Positions 6,431-7,021 of a DNA stretch of 7,021 nucleotides are shown in pieces. The notes under the pieces were generated by a model that had not been told where the DNA came from, did no database searches, and worked only from the letters and a program-made list of their open reading frames with translations. The translations under genes were made by a program, and so were the position numbers. Each line of letters opens with the position of its first letter. Positions within the stretch are counted from its first letter, which is position 1. Origin of the DNA: an uncultured Bacteroidota bacterium (lineage in GTDB: Bacteria; Bacteroidota; Bacteroidia; Chitinophagales; Chitinophagaceae); assembly GCA_946479055.1 (NCBI GenBank), contig CAMLEX010000258.1, forward strand, positions 1-7,021, read 5' to 3'.

Positions 6431-7021
6431 TTATACTGTTTTCTTAGCATCTTCCAGGAACTTTGCCAATCCTATATCAGTCAAAGGATGTTTCAAAAGT
6501 CCTAAGATGGATTCCAAAGGACTGGTACATACATCAGCTCCTGCTTCAGCACATTTTACAATATGTAATGCACTACGGATAGAAGCAGCTAATATCTCTG
6601 TTTTAAATCCCTGTACAGCATATATCTGGGCTATCTGGGCTATCAGCTCTACACCATCCCAGCTACTATCATCTATGCGACCGATAAACGGAGATACATA
6701 AGCAGCACCGGCTTTTGCAGCCAGGATAGCCTGTCCTGCAGAAAACACCAGTGTGCAGTTGGTACGGATACCATTATCAGTAAACCATTTGATAGCCTTT
6801 ACGCCGTCTTTGATCATCGGCACTTTTACCACGATATTTGGGTGAATAGCAGCCAGTTTCTTTCCTTCTTCCACAATACCCGAAAAATCAGTAGAAATAA
6901 CTTCCGCACTGATATCACCGCCATCCACCATTTCGCAGATGGTTTTGTAATGGTTAATGATAGCTTCCTGCCCTTTTATGCCTTCCTTAGCCATCAGAGA
7001 AGGATTAGTGGTAACACCATC
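6431..7021 (-). CDS. tal: Transaldolase, TalC/FSA family, 5' end beyond the window
   Basis: Class I aldolase-type enzyme of the non-oxidative pentose phosphate pathway, moving a dihydroxyacetone unit between sugar phosphates in the cytoplasm. 196 residues are present. The reading frame continues to the window edge through DGVTTNPSLM, the conserved start of the family's barrel, so the ATG at 6994 is internal and about 22 N-terminal residues are missing. The Schiff-base lysine is in NIVVKVPM (residue 66 of this fragment). AASIR and the C-terminal KHPLTDIGLAKFLEDAKK match the family end. The residue aligned with E. coli FSA Gln59 is Glu (SAEVIST), and TNCTLVFSAGQA follows, as in B. subtilis-type TalC. 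Transaldolase is therefore favoured over fructose-6-phosphate aldolase, though many annotations would call it fsa. The stop is TAA, followed by a strong terminator. Confidence 0.93.
   Translation of the reverse strand, partial: DGVTTNPSLMAKEGIKGQEAIINHYKTICEMVDGGDISAEVISTDFSGIVEEGKKLAAIHPNIVVKVPMIKDGVKAIKWFTDNGIRTNCTLVFSAGQAILAAKAGAAYVSPFIGRIDDSSWDGVELIAQIAQIYAVQGFKTEILAASIRSALHIVKCAEAGADVCTSPLESILGLLKHPLTDIGLAKFLEDAKKTV

Noticed and set aside
6507..6701. Open frame on the plus strand opposite the transaldolase gene
   Set aside because: It is the antisense shadow of the transaldolase coding sequence, with no independent support.

Overview
The window looks like chromosomal DNA from a Bacteroidota bacterium, probably Chitinophagaceae or a relative. 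The reasons are A-rich leaders in place of Shine-Dalgarno sites, a Bacteroidota-type FucP/GluP sugar transporter beside a ROK glucokinase and a GT5 glycogen synthase, TAA-rich AT-leaning spacers, and a small secreted protein of a kind common in that group. The family-level placement is inference from protein style, not from a search.

Layout: glgA (glycogen synthase) lies on the minus strand at 17-1438. It is divergent from a sugar:H+ symporter-like MFS transporter whose likely start is 1570. A strong intrinsic terminator follows the transporter. Only about 20 bases later comes a ROK-family sugar kinase (3310-4284), which has its own strong terminator. Next is about 1.1 kb with no convincing gene, including a 330-base core at 18% GC (59 G/C of 330, hand count) full of short palindromes. 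A small secreted protein with a GTG start follows (5398-5802). Behind it are two decayed tandem copies of its 3' end and downstream region (about 5934-6345). The right edge holds a minus-strand TalC-type transaldolase, cut at its 5' end by the window edge and followed by an 11-bp-stem terminator.

Functional reading: transporter, sugar kinase and glycogen synthase fit a glucose uptake, phosphorylation and storage module. Transaldolase links the same hexose-phosphate pool to the pentose phosphate pathway. The small secreted protein is of unknown function.

The most unusual signal is the three-unit degenerate tandem array at 5698-6345. Its coding part decays by frameshift and stop while a small hairpin position keeps pairing in all three units. 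The ROK kinase has lost the three family zinc-site cysteines. The transporter lacks the two acidic residues used by E. coli FucP and appears to carry two extra membrane segments. I found no mobile element, CRISPR array, tRNA or rRNA, and no clear new multi-gene system.
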